Source of the DNA: a virus | IMG/VR virus record: IMGVR_UViG_3300044627_001883 | Span: 1-54,276 of that record | Direction: 5' to 3' (one strand) | Length of the DNA: 54,276 nt | In this document: one piece after another, positions 17,191 to 25,006 of the stretch | Numbering within the stretch: position 1 is the first letter of the stretch | How the letters are laid out: each line of letters begins with the position of its first letter | The notes under the pieces: model-generated | Database searches by the model: none | Told to the model about the DNA's origin: nothing | The model's input: the letters and a program-made list of their open reading frames with translations, nothing else | Program-made: the position numbers and the translations under genes

Positions 17191-17580
17191 TCATTGGGGT
17201 CCGGCGAGATTCTGGCTGACGGAGGCAAAATCGGAAACCAGTGCGGCGGCATCCGCCTCAGATCGGACCACGCCGGCAATGCCTCCATCTGCCCGGACTG
17301 CTTGGAGCCAATGGCGTTGCGGTGCGGAGAGGCGACCGGTGGATGTTTTGATTTCCATGGAGACAAACAGCGCGACGCGCTGGCCAACCATGTCCGGGGT
17401 GACGACAACAGTGCGCCAACCCACCAGGTCAGCGGAGCCCTTGGCCAGGCCGAACGTGACCAGCCGTCCAGTGCGGGGATCAGGGAGGGAGCCGGTGTTG
17501 TTGCGGAACAGGCGCAGCCCCGGCACCTGACCCAAGGCCAGGCGGATCCGCTGCTGGATGACGGTCTCTTGGTTGCTCAT
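17191..17580 (-). CDS. VRR-NUC domain nuclease
   Basis: 129 residues. The PD-(D/E)xK core of VRR-NUC enzymes is visible as GSADLVGW (~49-56) and FVSMEIKTSTGRLS (~72-85), with QRHWLQAVRADGGIAGVV after it. These stand-alone phage nucleases resemble Holliday-junction or flap-cutting enzymes. The start overlaps the SF2 helicase stop. It would resolve replication or recombination intermediates before packaging. Confidence 0.85.
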   Translation of the reverse strand: MSNQETVIQQRIRLALGQVPGLRLFRNNTGSLPDPRTGRLVTFGLAKGSADLVGWRTVVVTPDMVGQRVALFVSMEIKTSTGRLSAPQRHWLQAVRADGGIAGVVRSEADAAALVSDFASVSQNLAGPQ

Positions 17581-18956
17581 GCGCGGTGACGTGCGGCGTA
17601 GAGCCGGCGTGCCCAGTTGGGGTGGTAGCCACGTTGACGGGCCACGGCGAGCAGCTCATCCAGCGTGCGTGCGGAGCCTACTTGGCGCCGCTGCTCACGG
17701 CGGAGTTGCTCGCGCTGGAGCTCCTGGAGCTCACCTTCACGCTGCTGGATCTCACGCACTGAGAGCTGGGATGGTGTGCCGCACACCGGGCAGACGGGTT
17801 GCGGCGGGAAGGCAGCAAAGCACACGCCACATTGCCGGACGATGGGCGCCTTCTCAGTGTCCAGGCGGCCGGTGCCTTCATCCCGTCCATCCAGGCTCCA
17901 GTCACGGTCATCATCCGGGAAGCCGTGAGTGATGACGTTGCCGACGTGATCCAGGATCAGCGCCTCGGCCTTGCCGGGTGCTGGGCGGAGGCAGCGGCCC
18001 ACCTGCTGGAGGTAGAGGCCCTCGGACATGGTGGGGCGGAGGAGGATGGCGGCGGTGACGGATGGAACGTCGGTGCCTTCCGAGACCACATCCACAGACA
18101 CCAGGACCCGAAGGGCGCCGGTGCCCAGGTCCCGGATCATCGCCTCACGCTCCTCCACCGGGGTGGTGCCCAGGATCACGGCGGAGCGGATACCAGAGGA
18201 GCGGAATTGTTCGGAAACGTGCTGAGCGTGTTGCGCAGTGCAGCAGAAGGCGATGGCTGGTGCGCCGCGGCATAGACGTTGGTAATGGCTAATCGCATCA
18301 CCGGTCACTGTTGGCCGGTCCATGCGACGACTTGCCTCAGCGGCTTGATAATCCCCTGCTTGTTTCTGTAGCTTCGTCAAATCGGCTTTAACCGGTGGTG
18401 CATAAACTCGTGCCGGTGAGAGAAACCCCTGAGCAGTGAGGTCGCGGACGGTCGGCCCTTGAACCAGCCGATCAAACATGGCGCTCAAGCCGCGGCCGTC
18501 TTGACGGACGGGTGTGGCGGTGACGCCCAAGCGAAGAGCTGCAGGCCAATGCTCCAGCACCTTTGACCAGGTGCTGCCAGCAACAGCGTGATGAGCTTCA
18601 TCGATAACGATGAGATCGGGCGCCCATTCCATGCGTCCGAGGCGGCGGGCCAGTGTTTGGACCGACGCGACTTGAACAGATTGCGGGGTGCCCGGGAAAC
18701 CGGCGGCAATCACCCCATGCGGTACCCCGAGCTGGCCCAGCTTGCTGCTGGCCTGCCGGATCAATTCACGACGATGGACCAGGACCAGGACGTGGTGGCC
18801 GCGGGCTGATGCCCCGTGCGCCACGTGGCTGAACACGACTGTCTTGCCGCCTCCGGTCGGCAGGACCAGGAGGGGTGCGCGTGAGCCTTGGCGGTACGCA
18901 TCACGCAGATCCCCGACTGCGCGGGCCTGGTACGGACGGAGCGTGGGAATCGACAA
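17577..18956 (-). CDS. SF2 DEAD/DEAH-box helicase with C-terminal zinc ribbon
   Basis: 459 residues. Motif I is LVLPTGGGKTVVFS (~31-43), motif II VIDEAHHAV (~118), motif III VTATPVRQ and motif VI QQVGRCLRPAPGK. A zinc ribbon (CGVCFAAF, then CPVCGTPS) lies near 375-395. The start is TTG at 18956, supported by a GGAGG ribosome site eight bases upstream. It is the first gene of the minus arm. About 18250-18430 has visibly lower GC than the rest of the gene, perhaps a recombinant patch. Confidence 0.88.
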   Translation of the reverse strand: MSIPTLRPYQARAVGDLRDAYRQGSRAPLLVLPTGGGKTVVFSHVAHGASARGHHVLVLVHRRELIRQASSKLGQLGVPHGVIAAGFPGTPQSVQVASVQTLARRLGRMEWAPDLIVIDEAHHAVAGSTWSKVLEHWPAALRLGVTATPVRQDGRGLSAMFDRLVQGPTVRDLTAQGFLSPARVYAPPVKADLTKLQKQAGDYQAAEASRRMDRPTVTGDAISHYQRLCRGAPAIAFCCTAQHAQHVSEQFRSSGIRSAVILGTTPVEEREAMIRDLGTGALRVLVSVDVVSEGTDVPSVTAAILLRPTMSEGLYLQQVGRCLRPAPGKAEALILDHVGNVITHGFPDDDRDWSLDGRDEGTGRLDTEKAPIVRQCGVCFAAFPPQPVCPVCGTPSQLSVREIQQREGELQELQREQLRREQRRQVGSARTLDELLAVARQRGYHPNWARRLYAARHRA

Positions 18957-19117
18957 ACCAGTTGCCTCCGGGCGGCGGAAGTATTAGCAGGGACTGGACA
19001 GCAAGCGTGAAGGTCAAACCCGGTAAAAACCGGGAACTTCAGCGAAGAGATGGGGGAGACGGTGAAACGGCGTGACGAGGGGTTAAAGTTCCGGAGCCCA
19101 AAGACTACGGCGCCTCT
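18957..19117. promoter_or_regulatory. Divergent early control region
   Basis: This spacer separates the two transcription arms. It contains a hairpin CCCGGT-AAAA-ACCGGG at 19019-19034. A GGGGTTAAAGT box (TAAAGT at 19084-19089) shares its -10-like core with the six promoter cassettes further along the plus arm, but lacks their GGCGCC box. It probably carries the promoter of the recombination genes and, on the other strand, that of the helicase operon. Confidence 0.55.
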
Positions 19118-20020
19118 ATGCTACTTGCTACGGGTGCAGGTCCCATGCTGAGGGATGCTGCGCTCACCAACGAGGAGTACCACGGCCTGACCACCGTGAT
19201 CTCCAAGTCACACCTGGATGAGATCAACCGGAGCCCGGCCCACTACTGGGCACGGTACGTGGATCCAGGCCGGGAGCCGGAACCACCCACGGACGCCATG
19301 CTGCTTGGCACGGCGCTTCATACGGCGGTGCTGGAACCGGAGCTGTGGGACGCGCAGATCATCCTGCCGCCCACGGACGCACCCAAGCGACCCAGCATCA
19401 CCCAGCGCAACGCTGCCAAGCCGTCAGCCGCCACATTGGAGGCCATCGAGTTCTGGGATGCGTTTGACGCCGCAGCAGCCGGCAAGATCCTCCTGACCAG
19501 GGAGGATGCGGAGCGGGTCCAGGCCATGGCCACCGCAGTGCGGCAGCACCCTGCTGCGTCAATCCTGCTGGGCCAAGGCGGAGTGCGTGAGCAGTCATAC
19601 CTGTGGACGGACTCCGCCACTGGGTTGGACTGCAAGATCAGGCCGGACTGGCACAGCGCCGACCGGCGGATCATTGCGGACGTGAAGACCACCGAGGACG
19701 CATCACCAGCGGGGTTTGCCCGCTCGGTGGCCAAGTTCCGGTATCACGTCCAGGCAGCGTTTTACGGCGATGCGCTGGGGGCTGAGCAGTTCCTGTTCAT
19801 TGCTGTTGAGAAGCGCAAGCCGTTCCTGGTGGCGGTCTACGCCGCATCCTCCGCAATGGTGGAACAGGGACGCGCTGAAGCCGCGGCCAACATGCGGCTG
19901 ATTGCTGATTGCCGCGCCGCTGATCAGTGGCCTGGCTACAGCGACACCATTGAGCTGATCGACCTCCCGCGATGGGCTCAACAACACACCGATTCACACG
20001 TTCTGGAGATTGATTTCTGA
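19118..20020 (+). CDS. RecE/exonuclease VIII-like PD-(D/E)xK nuclease
   Basis: 300 residues (292 if the second ATG at 19145, which has a nearby AGG, is used). The active site is visible as GLDCKIRPDW (~168-177) and IIADVKTTEDAS (~184-195) with the D-x-K pair, followed by FRYHVQAAFYGDAL. N-terminal EYHGLTTVISKSHLDEINRS is typical of this family. It would resect double-strand ends to give 3' single strands. The next gene is a Sak4-like ATPase and then SSB, a standard phage recombination set. Confidence 0.82.
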   Translation: MLLATGAGPMLRDAALTNEEYHGLTTVISKSHLDEINRSPAHYWARYVDPGREPEPPTDAMLLGTALHTAVLEPELWDAQIILPPTDAPKRPSITQRNAAKPSAATLEAIEFWDAFDAAAAGKILLTREDAERVQAMATAVRQHPAASILLGQGGVREQSYLWTDSATGLDCKIRPDWHSADRRIIADVKTTEDASPAGFARSVAKFRYHVQAAFYGDALGAEQFLFIAVEKRKPFLVAVYAASSAMVEQGRAEAAANMRLIADCRAADQWPGYSDTIELIDLPRWAQQHTDSHVLEIDF

Positions 20021-20973
20021 TGGGAGCATTCAAGAAGGCCACCAAGAGCCAGGCCAAGCTCCGTGCGGCCATTTTCGGCCCGTCTGGTGCGGGGAAGACG
20101 TACACCAGCCTGCGCATAGCAACGGGCATGGGTGGGTCCATCGCTGTCATTGACAGTGAGAGGGGCAGCGCCAGCAAGTACGCCGACCGGTTCAGCTTTG
20201 ATGTTGCGGAGCTGCACGACAAAAGCATCAGCAGCTACGTCAACACGCTCAAGGAGGCCGCTGGTCACTATGACGTGGTGATCATTGACAGCCTCAGCCA
20301 TGCGTGGAGTGAGCTGCTGACGGAGATCGACCGGCTGGCCAATGCCAAGTACCGGGGCAACACCTGGTCAGCGTGGAGTGAGGGGACGCCCAAGCAGCGG
20401 CTGCTGGTGGACGCCATCTTGGACTTCCCGGGCCACGTCATTGCCACCATGCGTGCCAAGACGGAGTGGCAGACCGAAACCGGCAACGGCGGCAAGAGTC
20501 GCCCGGTGCGGGTGGGGATGAGCCCGGAGCAAGGCAAGGGCATTGAGTACGAGTTCGACGTGCTGTTTGAGCTGAGCACTGATCACATCGTCAACGTGAT
20601 CAAGGACCGCTCCGGCAAGTTCCAAGATCGGCTGATCCAGTTCCCGGGTGAGGAGTTCGGCAAGGAGCTGGCCACCTGGCTCAGCGACGGCGACCAACCC
20701 AAGCCTGAGAGCGAACTGGTCAAGAAGGCACGCCAAGCCATCACCGGAGCCACCAAGCCTGAGCAGCTTGAAAAGGTGAAGGGGCTGCTGGCGGAGCGGC
20801 TGAAGACCAAACACATCACCCCTGACGACCACGGTGTGCTGTCGGGGATGATCCAGGCCCGCCTGGATGGAATGACCGCAGCTCAGCCGGCTGCGGTGGC
20901 AGAGCTCAATGCGCAGATAAAGGAGGGGGCTAATGAGCAGCCCGCAGCAGTCGCCGCTGAAGCCATGTTCTAA
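20020..20973 (+). CDS. Sak4-like RecA-family ATPase
   Basis: 317 residues. Walker A FGPSGAGKTYTSL (~19-31), IAVIDSERGSASKYAD (~43-58) and Walker B YDVVIIDSLSHAW (~84-96) match the Sak4-type single-strand annealing ATPases. A C-terminal helical extension (KARQAITGATKPEQLEKVKG) follows. The start overlaps the exonuclease stop (TGATG). It would promote annealing or strand exchange on SSB-coated DNA. Confidence 0.85.
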   Translation: MGAFKKATKSQAKLRAAIFGPSGAGKTYTSLRIATGMGGSIAVIDSERGSASKYADRFSFDVAELHDKSISSYVNTLKEAAGHYDVVIIDSLSHAWSELLTEIDRLANAKYRGNTWSAWSEGTPKQRLLVDAILDFPGHVIATMRAKTEWQTETGNGGKSRPVRVGMSPEQGKGIEYEFDVLFELSTDHIVNVIKDRSGKFQDRLIQFPGEEFGKELATWLSDGDQPKPESELVKKARQAITGATKPEQLEKVKGLLAERLKTKHITPDDHGVLSGMIQARLDGMTAAQPAAVAELNAQIKEGANEQPAAVAAEAMF

Positions 20974-21172
20974 CTACCTCACCGCCAAGGAGTTGGCGGA
21001 GCGGTGGCGGCATATCGTCAGCCTCAGCACGCTTGACAACTGGCGCTCCCAAGGGCGTGGCCCTCGCTACTTCAAGGCCGGCGGCCGGGTGCTCTACCCA
21101 TTGGCCGAGGTCATCAACTACGAGCAGCGCAACATGCGCGGCTTCCCAAACACACCTACCTCACGAAACTGA
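20933..21172 (+). CDS. Small helix-turn-helix protein (AlpA/excisionase-like)
   Basis: 79 residues with YLTAKELAERWRHIVSLSTL followed by GRGPRYFKAGGRVLYPLAEV, the winged-helix pattern of MerR/AlpA/excisionase-type DNA-binding proteins. It overlaps the end of the ATPase gene by 41 bases and ends in the SSB start. Because the phage has an integrase, an excisionase role is attractive. An early transcription regulator is equally possible. Confidence 0.72.
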   Translation: MSSPQQSPLKPCSNYLTAKELAERWRHIVSLSTLDNWRSQGRGPRYFKAGGRVLYPLAEVINYEQRNMRGFPNTPTSRN

Positions 21173-21591
21173 TGTTCAACGCAACCCTGACCGGCAACCT
21201 TGGCCGTGACCCTGAGCTCCGCTCGTTTGAGAGCGGGCAGATGACTTGCTCACTGAGCGTGGCGGTACGCCAGCCCAAGCGCAAGGCACAGGACGGCTCC
21301 TACACCGACGCACCGGCCTTCTGGGTGAAGGTGGAGGTATGGGGCAAGCAGGCGGAGTATTGCGCCGACTTTCTCAAGAAGGGTGCGCCCGTGTGCTGCA
21401 CGGGTGTCATCGCTCAAGAGGAGTGGACCGACAAGAACACTGGCGAACAACGCCGGGGAGTGGTGATGAAGAATGCCTCGGTGGAGGGATGGTCCAGCAA
21501 GGGTGATCAGCCTGCGCAGGCCGCCCAAACCGTCCAGCGTGGCGCTCAATCACTGGCGGATGCGTTCGGCGGGGAGGACATCCCGTTCTGA
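21172..21591 (+). CDS. ssb: Single-stranded DNA-binding protein
   Basis: 139 residues with the OB-fold order of bacterial SSB (FNATLTGNLGRDPELRSFES, FWVKVEVWGKQAEYCADFLK, GEQRRGVVMKNASVEGW). A short linker leads to an acidic tip ending DIPF, the partner-binding tail. It coats single strands made by the RecE-like nuclease and recruits the Sak4-like ATPase. Confidence 0.92.
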   Translation: MFNATLTGNLGRDPELRSFESGQMTCSLSVAVRQPKRKAQDGSYTDAPAFWVKVEVWGKQAEYCADFLKKGAPVCCTGVIAQEEWTDKNTGEQRRGVVMKNASVEGWSSKGDQPAQAAQTVQRGAQSLADAFGGEDIPF

Positions 21592-21785
21592 GCATCCATC
21601 AGCAGGAGCTCCAGGCGCATGATCTCGTTCGTGGCCCGCTGAAGAGCATCCTGCTGTGAGTAGCAGAGCCTGAGGAGAGCAGCCAACCTTGGACCACCAT
21701 CGGCGGCTGCCTCCCGGCATTCCTTTTCGATCCGCAGTTCTTCCTCGAGGGGAATGCTGGGGATCAACCACTGCCCGAAATCCAT
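21546..21785 (-). CDS. Antisense small protein in the early arm (cyanobacterial-type conserved hypothetical)
   Basis: 79 residues, MDFGQWLIPSIPLEEELRIE followed by alanine-rich helices (RLAALLRLCYSQQDALQRAT). The pattern SIPLEE.LR.EK followed by a long helix resembles small conserved hypothetical proteins I recall from marine and freshwater Synechococcus. It is on the opposite strand to its neighbours, overlaps the SSB end by 46 bases, and shares the CATG of its start with the plus-strand gene at 21784. Could be a host-derived regulator; could also be a chance ORF. Confidence 0.55.
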   Translation of the reverse strand: MDFGQWLIPSIPLEEELRIEKECREAAADGGPRLAALLRLCYSQQDALQRATNEIMRLELLLMDAQNGMSSPPNASASD

Positions 21786-22122
21786 GAATTGCCCCCACTG
21801 CCAATCAAAGGAACTTGCTCAAGTTTGGACCCGACAGACTGACGCGACCACTACACGCAGGCGCCGCGTGTGCCTGACGTGCGGGGGGAAGTTCTACACG
21901 GTGGAACAGGTGGAGGGTGCGGCGGCCGCACCGGAGCCGTCAGCACCGCGTGGACCGGCTGGGAGCCGCAACGTAGCGGCCCGGCTGACAGAGGCGCAGG
22001 TGCGGGAGCTGCGTGAGCAGGCCGGACGGGGGACAGGACGCGAGGAGCTGGCCCAGCGGTACGGGATCAGCAAGGACACGGTGAGCCGGATTGTCCGGCG
22101 GAAACTATGGGCGCACGTATGA
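21784..22122 (+). CDS. NrdR-type zinc ribbon fused to a helix-turn-helix
   Basis: 112 residues. MNCPHCQSKEL and RRRRVCLTCGGKFYTVE form a four-cysteine zinc ribbon like that of NrdR. The C-terminus (LTEAQVRELREQAG, then YGISKDTVSRIVRRKLW) is a resolvase-type helix-turn-helix. It lacks the ATP-cone of NrdR. It is likely a phage transcription regulator. Its ATG overlaps the antisense gene ATG; no strong ribosome site is visible. Confidence 0.72.
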   Translation: MNCPHCQSKELAQVWTRQTDATTTRRRRVCLTCGGKFYTVEQVEGAAAAPEPSAPRGPAGSRNVAARLTEAQVRELREQAGRGTGREELAQRYGISKDTVSRIVRRKLWAHV

Positions 22123-22223
22123 CCTGGTGGCTGGTGACTTGGGGTATGGGGTCGGTGGGATTCCTGCTGGGGTGCTGGTGGGCGAGAGTGCCACGGGAGG
22201 ACGATCCGCAAACCGGACCCTGA
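22119..22223 (+). CDS. 34-residue single-pass membrane protein
   Basis: MTWWLVTWGMGSVGFLLGCW followed by WARVPREDDPQTGP: one hydrophobic segment (~2-22) and a charged tail. The ATG overlaps the upstream stop (ATGA), and the stop lies inside the first promoter cassette. Short phage membrane peptides of this kind often alter host membranes or exclude rivals; no function can be assigned. Confidence 0.6.
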   Translation: MTWWLVTWGMGSVGFLLGCWWARVPREDDPQTGP

Positions 22224-22278
22224 GAGAGGCGCCGGACCGGGGCGCCGGGGTTAAAGTCTGGGGGTCAGCAACGGACCC
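22203..22278 (+). promoter_or_regulatory. Promoter-like cassette copy 1
   Basis: AACCGG at 22211-22216, GGCGCC at 22228-22233 and TAAAGT at 22252-22257, with exactly 18 bp between GGCGCC and TAAAGT. The downstream gene starts at 22279 after GCAACGGACCC. The -10-like box fits the cyanobacterial TAnnnT form, and GGCGCC takes the -35 position. Confidence 0.75.
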
Positions 22279-22500
22279 ATGACCACCACCCGCCACGCCA
22301 TGACGACCAGTGAGCTCACCCTCTGGGATCAGGCCACGGACTTCATCTGGGACGCCATCACCCAACTGGATGCCGCCGGCTGGACCCGTGAAGCCGCAGA
22401 CCTGGAGCGCGACACCATGCAGATCGTCACCCTGGCGGACGCAATCATGACCCGCGAAGACGCCCGCTATCAGCTTGAGTGCCTCGCTGCCAACTCCTGA
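22279..22500 (+). CDS. Hypothetical early protein (73 aa)
   Basis: Helical acidic protein (WDQATDFIWDAITQLDAAGW, then REAADLERDTMQIVTLADAI). It is the first gene after promoter cassette 1, with the ATG one base after the conserved cassette tail. No family recognised. Its helical, acidic character would suit a protein-binding host-takeover factor. Confidence 0.6.
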   Translation: MTTTRHAMTTSELTLWDQATDFIWDAITQLDAAGWTREAADLERDTMQIVTLADAIMTREDARYQLECLAANS

Positions 22501-22503
22501 CCC

Positions 22504-22695
22504 ATGACCGCCACCATCCTCTTCATCATCTGGAAGCTGCTGCTGCCGCTCCTGTTCGTCATCGCTGTTGTGGACGTGCTCACGCAGTCCCCACAGCAAC
22601 GCATCCGCCGGCTGCGCTCCGCTGGCCACTCCTACCGCGCCATCTCCGCCCGCCTGGGCATCTCCGTCTACCAAGTACGCAAGGCCATCGCATGA
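22504..22695 (+). CDS. Membrane-anchored helix-turn-helix protein (63 aa)
   Basis: The first ~27 residues (ILFIIWKLLLPLLFVIAVVD) are a membrane helix. The rest (RIRRLRSAGHSYRAISARLG then ISVYQVRKAIA) is a resolvase/Hin-type helix-turn-helix. Together they suggest a DNA-binding domain tethered to the inner membrane, which is unusual at this size. The next gene overlaps its stop (ATGA). Confidence 0.65.
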   Translation: MTATILFIIWKLLLPLLFVIAVVDVLTQSPQQRIRRLRSAGHSYRAISARLGISVYQVRKAIA

Positions 22696-22970
22696 ATCTC
22701 GTCATCCTCACCAACGACCGTGTGGCACCTGTGGTGCCCACCTCCGAGCACAAGTCCACCTACGCCCCACGCGGTGTCCGGACGCCCATGTGGCAGTTCC
22801 AGCCTGGTGATCGCGTCTACGTCCGGGACTGGATTGGCTCCGGCCTGATCATGGAGCGGGTGTCAGGCTTGGCCTGGCCCCACTACCTGATCATGAACGG
22901 CGAGGGGCACCTCTACCGTGTCTCGCAGATCATGCTGGCCTCCCGTCCGCTGTGGGATGGCCCCGCATGA
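22692..22970 (+). CDS. Hypothetical SH3-like protein (92 aa)
   Basis: A beta-rich protein with MWQFQPGDRVYVRDWIGSGL and a second block (HYLIMNGEGHLYRVSQIML), like a small barrel domain. Overlaps both neighbours by ATGA. Function unknown; nucleic-acid or protein binding is possible. Confidence 0.6.
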   Translation: MNLVILTNDRVAPVVPTSEHKSTYAPRGVRTPMWQFQPGDRVYVRDWIGSGLIMERVSGLAWPHYLIMNGEGHLYRVSQIMLASRPLWDGPA

Positions 22971-23650
22971 GCACGCTCCTCGTCAACCTCCCGCCCATCA
23001 AAGTCTGGGTGCGCAAGGAGTACCTCTACGACCTCCGCCGCGGCCACGGGGAATACACCCCTGGCTACTGGGTGGCGGCCAAGTCCCTCCCAGGCCGTGC
23101 GCTCTACTTTGAGACCTACCTCACCCAGTACGGGGCGCTCTACGACAAGCTGCCCATCAGTGCCTTCCTGGCCTGGGACAGTGACCACCCGGACGGCCCG
23201 GTGCCACCCAGTCCGGACCTGCCGCTGTCTGACCTCCAGTTCTGGAACAGCTTCGACACCGGCATCACCGCCATCCACAAATCACTCATCGCCAACATGG
23301 CGTTTGAGGTCCGGACCCGCTCCCATGGCGTGATGCCTGGCAGCTACCTGTTCACGCTCGACAACTACCACCCCCACGTCAACGAGATCGACGTGGAGTT
23401 CGCTGAGGTCCCGGATGAGCACAAGTCCCACAACGTGGTGGTGCTGGCCAACGGGCAGATCGGTGCCTACCCCAACAACCGCTGCCGGATGGTGGATAGC
23501 TCACTCACGCCTGAGGAGCTCCTGACGCCTGACTTCAAGGTCAGCACCCGCTACTTCAACGTGGAGCACGCTCCCAAGTGGGGACGGCTGGGGGGTGAGG
23601 ACGAATACTTCTGGACCACGCCGACGGAGCGGCAGGAGGTGGCGCAATGA
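22967..23650 (+). CDS. Conserved phage protein of unknown function (227 aa)
   Basis: Distinct blocks include WVRKEYLYDLRRGHGEYTPG, ALYFETYLTQYGALYDKLPI and PDEHKSHNVVVLANGQIGAY then PNNRCRMVDSSLTPEEL. I recall the same block order in hypothetical proteins of many aquatic phages, but no function is known to me. It has no signal peptide or membrane segment, and no obvious catalytic motif. It is by far the longest protein in this accessory block, so it may be an important host-takeover factor. Confidence 0.75.
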   Translation: MSTLLVNLPPIKVWVRKEYLYDLRRGHGEYTPGYWVAAKSLPGRALYFETYLTQYGALYDKLPISAFLAWDSDHPDGPVPPSPDLPLSDLQFWNSFDTGITAIHKSLIANMAFEVRTRSHGVMPGSYLFTLDNYHPHVNEIDVEFAEVPDEHKSHNVVVLANGQIGAYPNNRCRMVDSSLTPEELLTPDFKVSTRYFNVEHAPKWGRLGGEDEYFWTTPTERQEVAQ

Positions 23651-23832
23651 AGCCGCAACAGTTCCTCCGCTGGTATGAGGTGCTGCTGGTCCAGCTGTTG
23701 GTGCGCTCACCACGCGTGGAAGGCATCTTGGTGCGCTCTGCTGAGATGCCGGTGGCGTGGGTGCTGCGCAAGACCGTCAGCCAGGAATGCCGGGAGTCCT
23801 TAGAACGGTCCTACCGCGCCTCAAGCCCATGA
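23647..23832 (+). CDS. Hypothetical protein (61 aa)
   Basis: MKPQQFLRWYEVLLVQLLVR followed by a helical, basic C-terminus. The start overlaps the upstream stop (ATGA) and the end overlaps the next start. It is amphipathic rather than a clear membrane segment. No family recognised. Confidence 0.5.
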   Translation: MKPQQFLRWYEVLLVQLLVRSPRVEGILVRSAEMPVAWVLRKTVSQECRESLERSYRASSP

Positions 23833-23975
23833 CGCTGACGGATGACCAGCTCTTTGAGCTGTGGGATGTCGCCATGTTCCGCGCCACCACCAAAGGCACG
23901 GACCCAGTGCTGGAGTACGCCCGTCTGATCCTTGAACAATGTCCGAACGCAAGACCGACTTCGCCGTCGTCCTGA
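23829..23975 (+). CDS. Hypothetical protein (48 aa)
   Basis: MTLTDDQLFELWDVAMFRAT then DPVLEYARLILEQCP, two helices. Similar short proteins with this start occur in phage accessory regions from memory. Overlaps both neighbours. Function unknown. Confidence 0.55.
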   Translation: MTLTDDQLFELWDVAMFRATTKGTDPVLEYARLILEQCPNARPTSPSS

Positions 23976-24175
23976 GCTGGTTCAACGTTGAACAGCCCAA
24001 CTTGGGAGATGGCATCAGCAGGCCCAGACCTGATCAACGCACCAAGCCATTTCGGCTGAAGGTGCGCCGTCCGCACGAACAGCCGATGACCGTCACGTTG
24101 CAGGCACCCAACAAGAAGGAGGCGCTGCGCTACGCACAGAACCGCTGGCCATCCGCAACGGTGGAGGCGGTATGA
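23939..24175 (+). CDS. Hypothetical protein (78 aa)
   Basis: A basic protein whose C-terminal half (KPFRLKVRRPHEQPMTVTLQ then NKKEALRYAQNRWPSATV) looks like a short strand-helix motif. It overlaps the previous gene by 37 bases and the next by 4. Function unknown. Confidence 0.5.
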   Translation: MSERKTDFAVVLSWFNVEQPNLGDGISRPRPDQRTKPFRLKVRRPHEQPMTVTLQAPNKKEALRYAQNRWPSATVEAV

Positions 24176-24495
24176 CCTTGGGACCGCTGTTCGACCACGG
24201 CGAGAGGCTCAAGGATGACGCCATCGCCACCGTCTTGGAGAATGCTGGCCAGCAGTGGCAGGCCGCCGCTACGCAGCTGATCCAGGACTGCCTCGCGGGG
24301 CAAGAGGTGCTGGCGGAGGAGTGGCGACTGCTGTGCGCTGAGCACGGGCTCACGCCGCATCACCCCAACGCATGGGGCGGACTGACCAACAGCCTGATCC
24401 GCTCCGGAGTGATCATTGACACCGGCCGGCTGGCCAAGTCCCGGGATCCCCGGAGTCATGCCCGCCGACAACCGGTGTGGAGGGTGAGGGGATGA
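24172..24495 (+). CDS. Winged-helix-like phage protein (107 aa)
   Basis: A helical N-terminus is followed by GLTPHHPNAWGGLTNSLIRS and RDPRSHARRQPVWRVRG. The latter arrangement recurs in small phage proteins that look like winged-helix DNA-binding domains. It could help at origins or promoters. No closer assignment is possible by eye. Confidence 0.6.
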   Translation: MTLGPLFDHGERLKDDAIATVLENAGQQWQAAATQLIQDCLAGQEVLAEEWRLLCAEHGLTPHHPNAWGGLTNSLIRSGVIIDTGRLAKSRDPRSHARRQPVWRVRG

Positions 24496-24581
24496 GCCTT
24501 GCCGCTGCTGTCTACCTGTCAATCACCGCCTGGATCACCGTGACCCTGCTGGTGCTGATCTACCGCAAGCTCAACACATGA
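24492..24581 (+). CDS. 29-residue membrane peptide
   Basis: MSLAAAVYLSITAWITVTLL then VLIYRKLNT: one membrane helix with a short basic tail (positive-inside, C-terminus in the cytoplasm). It has ATGA overlaps at both ends, which supports translation. Function unknown. Confidence 0.55.
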   Translation: MSLAAAVYLSITAWITVTLLVLIYRKLNT

Positions 24582-25006
24582 AGACTGAACCCTGGAGTGA
24601 CCTAGAGGCCCTGGCCTTCAAGTCCGGCCGCATGACCGTGCCCACGCATAACGACTACACCAAGTGCATCCTGGAGCTGCGCGCCAGGGTCGAGACACTG
24701 GAAGCTGCGGCTCACGAGCACATCGTCGAAACCAGCGCCAACATCTTGGCTTTGGCGAGCCGGGTCGAGGCGCTGGAGGCCAACTCCAAGCCAACTCCAA
24801 ATCCACGCCAAATCAGGAGTTCGCTGGTGGAGCGGGTGGCCCTTGCCATCAGCGGAATCGAAGACAGTTCCTGCTGGGATGAGGAGGCTGTCAACTGGGC
24901 ACCTGAAGCCCGCGCCGCGATCCGCGAGGTGGCGGCGTGGTTGCGGGAGCAACATGACGGCGACCTGGTCGCAGCGACCGTGCTTGATCGGGAGGCCGGG
25001 CTATGA
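24578..25006 (+). CDS. Coiled-coil phage protein (142 aa)
   Basis: Residues ~25-70 (ELRARVETLEAAAHEHIVET then ALASRVEALEANS) form a short coiled coil. The C-terminal half is helical and acidic (DEEAVNWAPEARAAIREVAA). Similar architectures occur in cyanophage hypothetical proteins. Overlaps neighbours at both ends. Function unknown. Confidence 0.6.
   Translation: MKTEPWSDLEALAFKSGRMTVPTHNDYTKCILELRARVETLEAAAHEHIVETSANILALASRVEALEANSKPTPNPRQIRSSLVERVALAISGIEDSSCWDEEAVNWAPEARAAIREVAAWLREQHDGDLVAATVLDREAGL

Noticed and set aside
22091-22282. 63-codon frame MSGGNYGRTYDL...
   Set aside because: The overlapping ATGA-coupled 34-codon membrane peptide in another frame is more natural, and this frame runs through promoter cassette 1.
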